Positions 23,359-23,435 of a stretch of DNA of 23,435 nucleotides are shown here, piece by piece. This DNA is from JBCBEX01 sp038528235 (GTDB taxonomy: Bacteria; Bacteroidota; Rhodothermia; Rhodothermales; Rubricoccaceae): assembly GCA_038528235.1 (NCBI GenBank), contig JBCBEX010000070.1, forward strand, positions 1 to 23,435, in the 5' to 3' direction. The translations under genes and the position numbers were made by a program. Numbering within the stretch: position 1 is the stretch's first letter; each line of letters begins with the position of its first letter. A model generated the notes under the pieces. It saw only the letters and a list, made by a program, of their open reading frames with translations. It searched no databases and was not told the DNA's origin.

Positions 23359-23435
23359 CGGCGCACCAAGCCACCTTTCCCATCGCCGTCATGGCCGAAG
23401 TGCTTCAGGTCTCCCGGAGCGGCTTCTATGCCTGG
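23355..23435 (+). CDS. IS3-family transposase OrfB, N-terminal fragment
   Basis: From ATG 23355-23357, overlapping the orfA stop as ATGA, the frame reads MTAHQATFPIAVMAEVLQVS then RSGFYAW up to the window edge. The segment matches the start of IS3 OrfB proteins (a VxxMCxxLxVSRSGYYAW-like helix before the DDE integrase core). In the -1 frame the residues just before it (AAFEF) also look family-like, consistent with production as an OrfAB fusion by frameshifting. The DDE domain lies outside the window. Confidence 0.88.
   Translation, partial: MTAHQATFPIAVMAEVLQVSRSGFYAW

Larger units (their letters stand above)
22994..23435 (+). mobile_element. IS3-family insertion sequence, left part
   Basis: The element carries orfA and the start of orfB in the -1 frame, the standard IS3 layout. 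The left end probably lies near TGTTGGAGTGAACCCGG (from about 22994), whose leading TG and position just before orfA fit a terminal inverted repeat. The right end is outside the window, so neither the repeat nor the target duplication can be confirmed. Confidence 0.75.

Overview
The window reads as a chromosomal segment of a GC-rich bacterium. A Bacteroidota/Rhodothermota-like origin is the best guess. The reasons are an outer-membrane beta-barrel receptor of the CarboxypepD_reg/TonB type, few Shine-Dalgarno sequences, and a compact leu-ilv cluster. This is inferred from gene content only; no marker gene is present.

Left part (1-11793, minus strand). After the first codons of an SPFH/band-7 protein (1-151) comes a complete branched-chain amino-acid operon. 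In transcription order it is a putative leader peptide, ilvD, ilvB, ilvN, ilvC, leuB, leuA, leuC, leuD and a GTGA-coupled methyltransferase. Half of the residues of the 50-residue leader peptide are Val, Leu or Ile, and it sits 67 bases before ilvD, so attenuation-like control is likely.

Middle (12051-15887, plus strand). A small HAD-fold protein, an aldo/keto reductase and an outer-membrane receptor are ordinary housekeeping or accessory genes.

Right part (15850-22987, minus strand). This is an RNA-maintenance island. In transcription order it holds six tRNA or tRNA-like genes (Lys, Asn, Met-like, Ser, Tyr, Ser), an unassigned basic protein, a divergent Ro60/TROVE-vWA protein, a structured RNA, an RtcB RNA ligase, a DIP1984-family protein, and a protein fusing a DPPF-type methyltransferase domain to a KptA/Tpt1 RNA 2'-phosphotransferase. 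The structured RNA is a circularly permuted tRNA: T arm first, then an acceptor-like stem closed by a loop, then the D arm. It is enclosed by a perfect 12-bp stem followed by a T run, as expected of a YrlA-type bacterial Y RNA. No rtcA, archease or rtcR is visible. The plausible theme is recognition, healing, ligation and perhaps replacement of damaged structured RNAs, above all tRNAs.

Far right (about 22994-23435, plus strand). An IS3-family element starts a few bases beyond the 5' end of the first tRNA and runs out of the window.

Across both minus-strand clusters, most gene junctions carry short imperfect tandem repeats of 7 (sometimes 8) bases. They often face each other as the two arms of a hairpin, and a few words (AGGTCGN, GCGTGTT, CAAGTGR) recur at several junctions. 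Two other junctions carry TGTCATCC-ended inverted-repeat elements.
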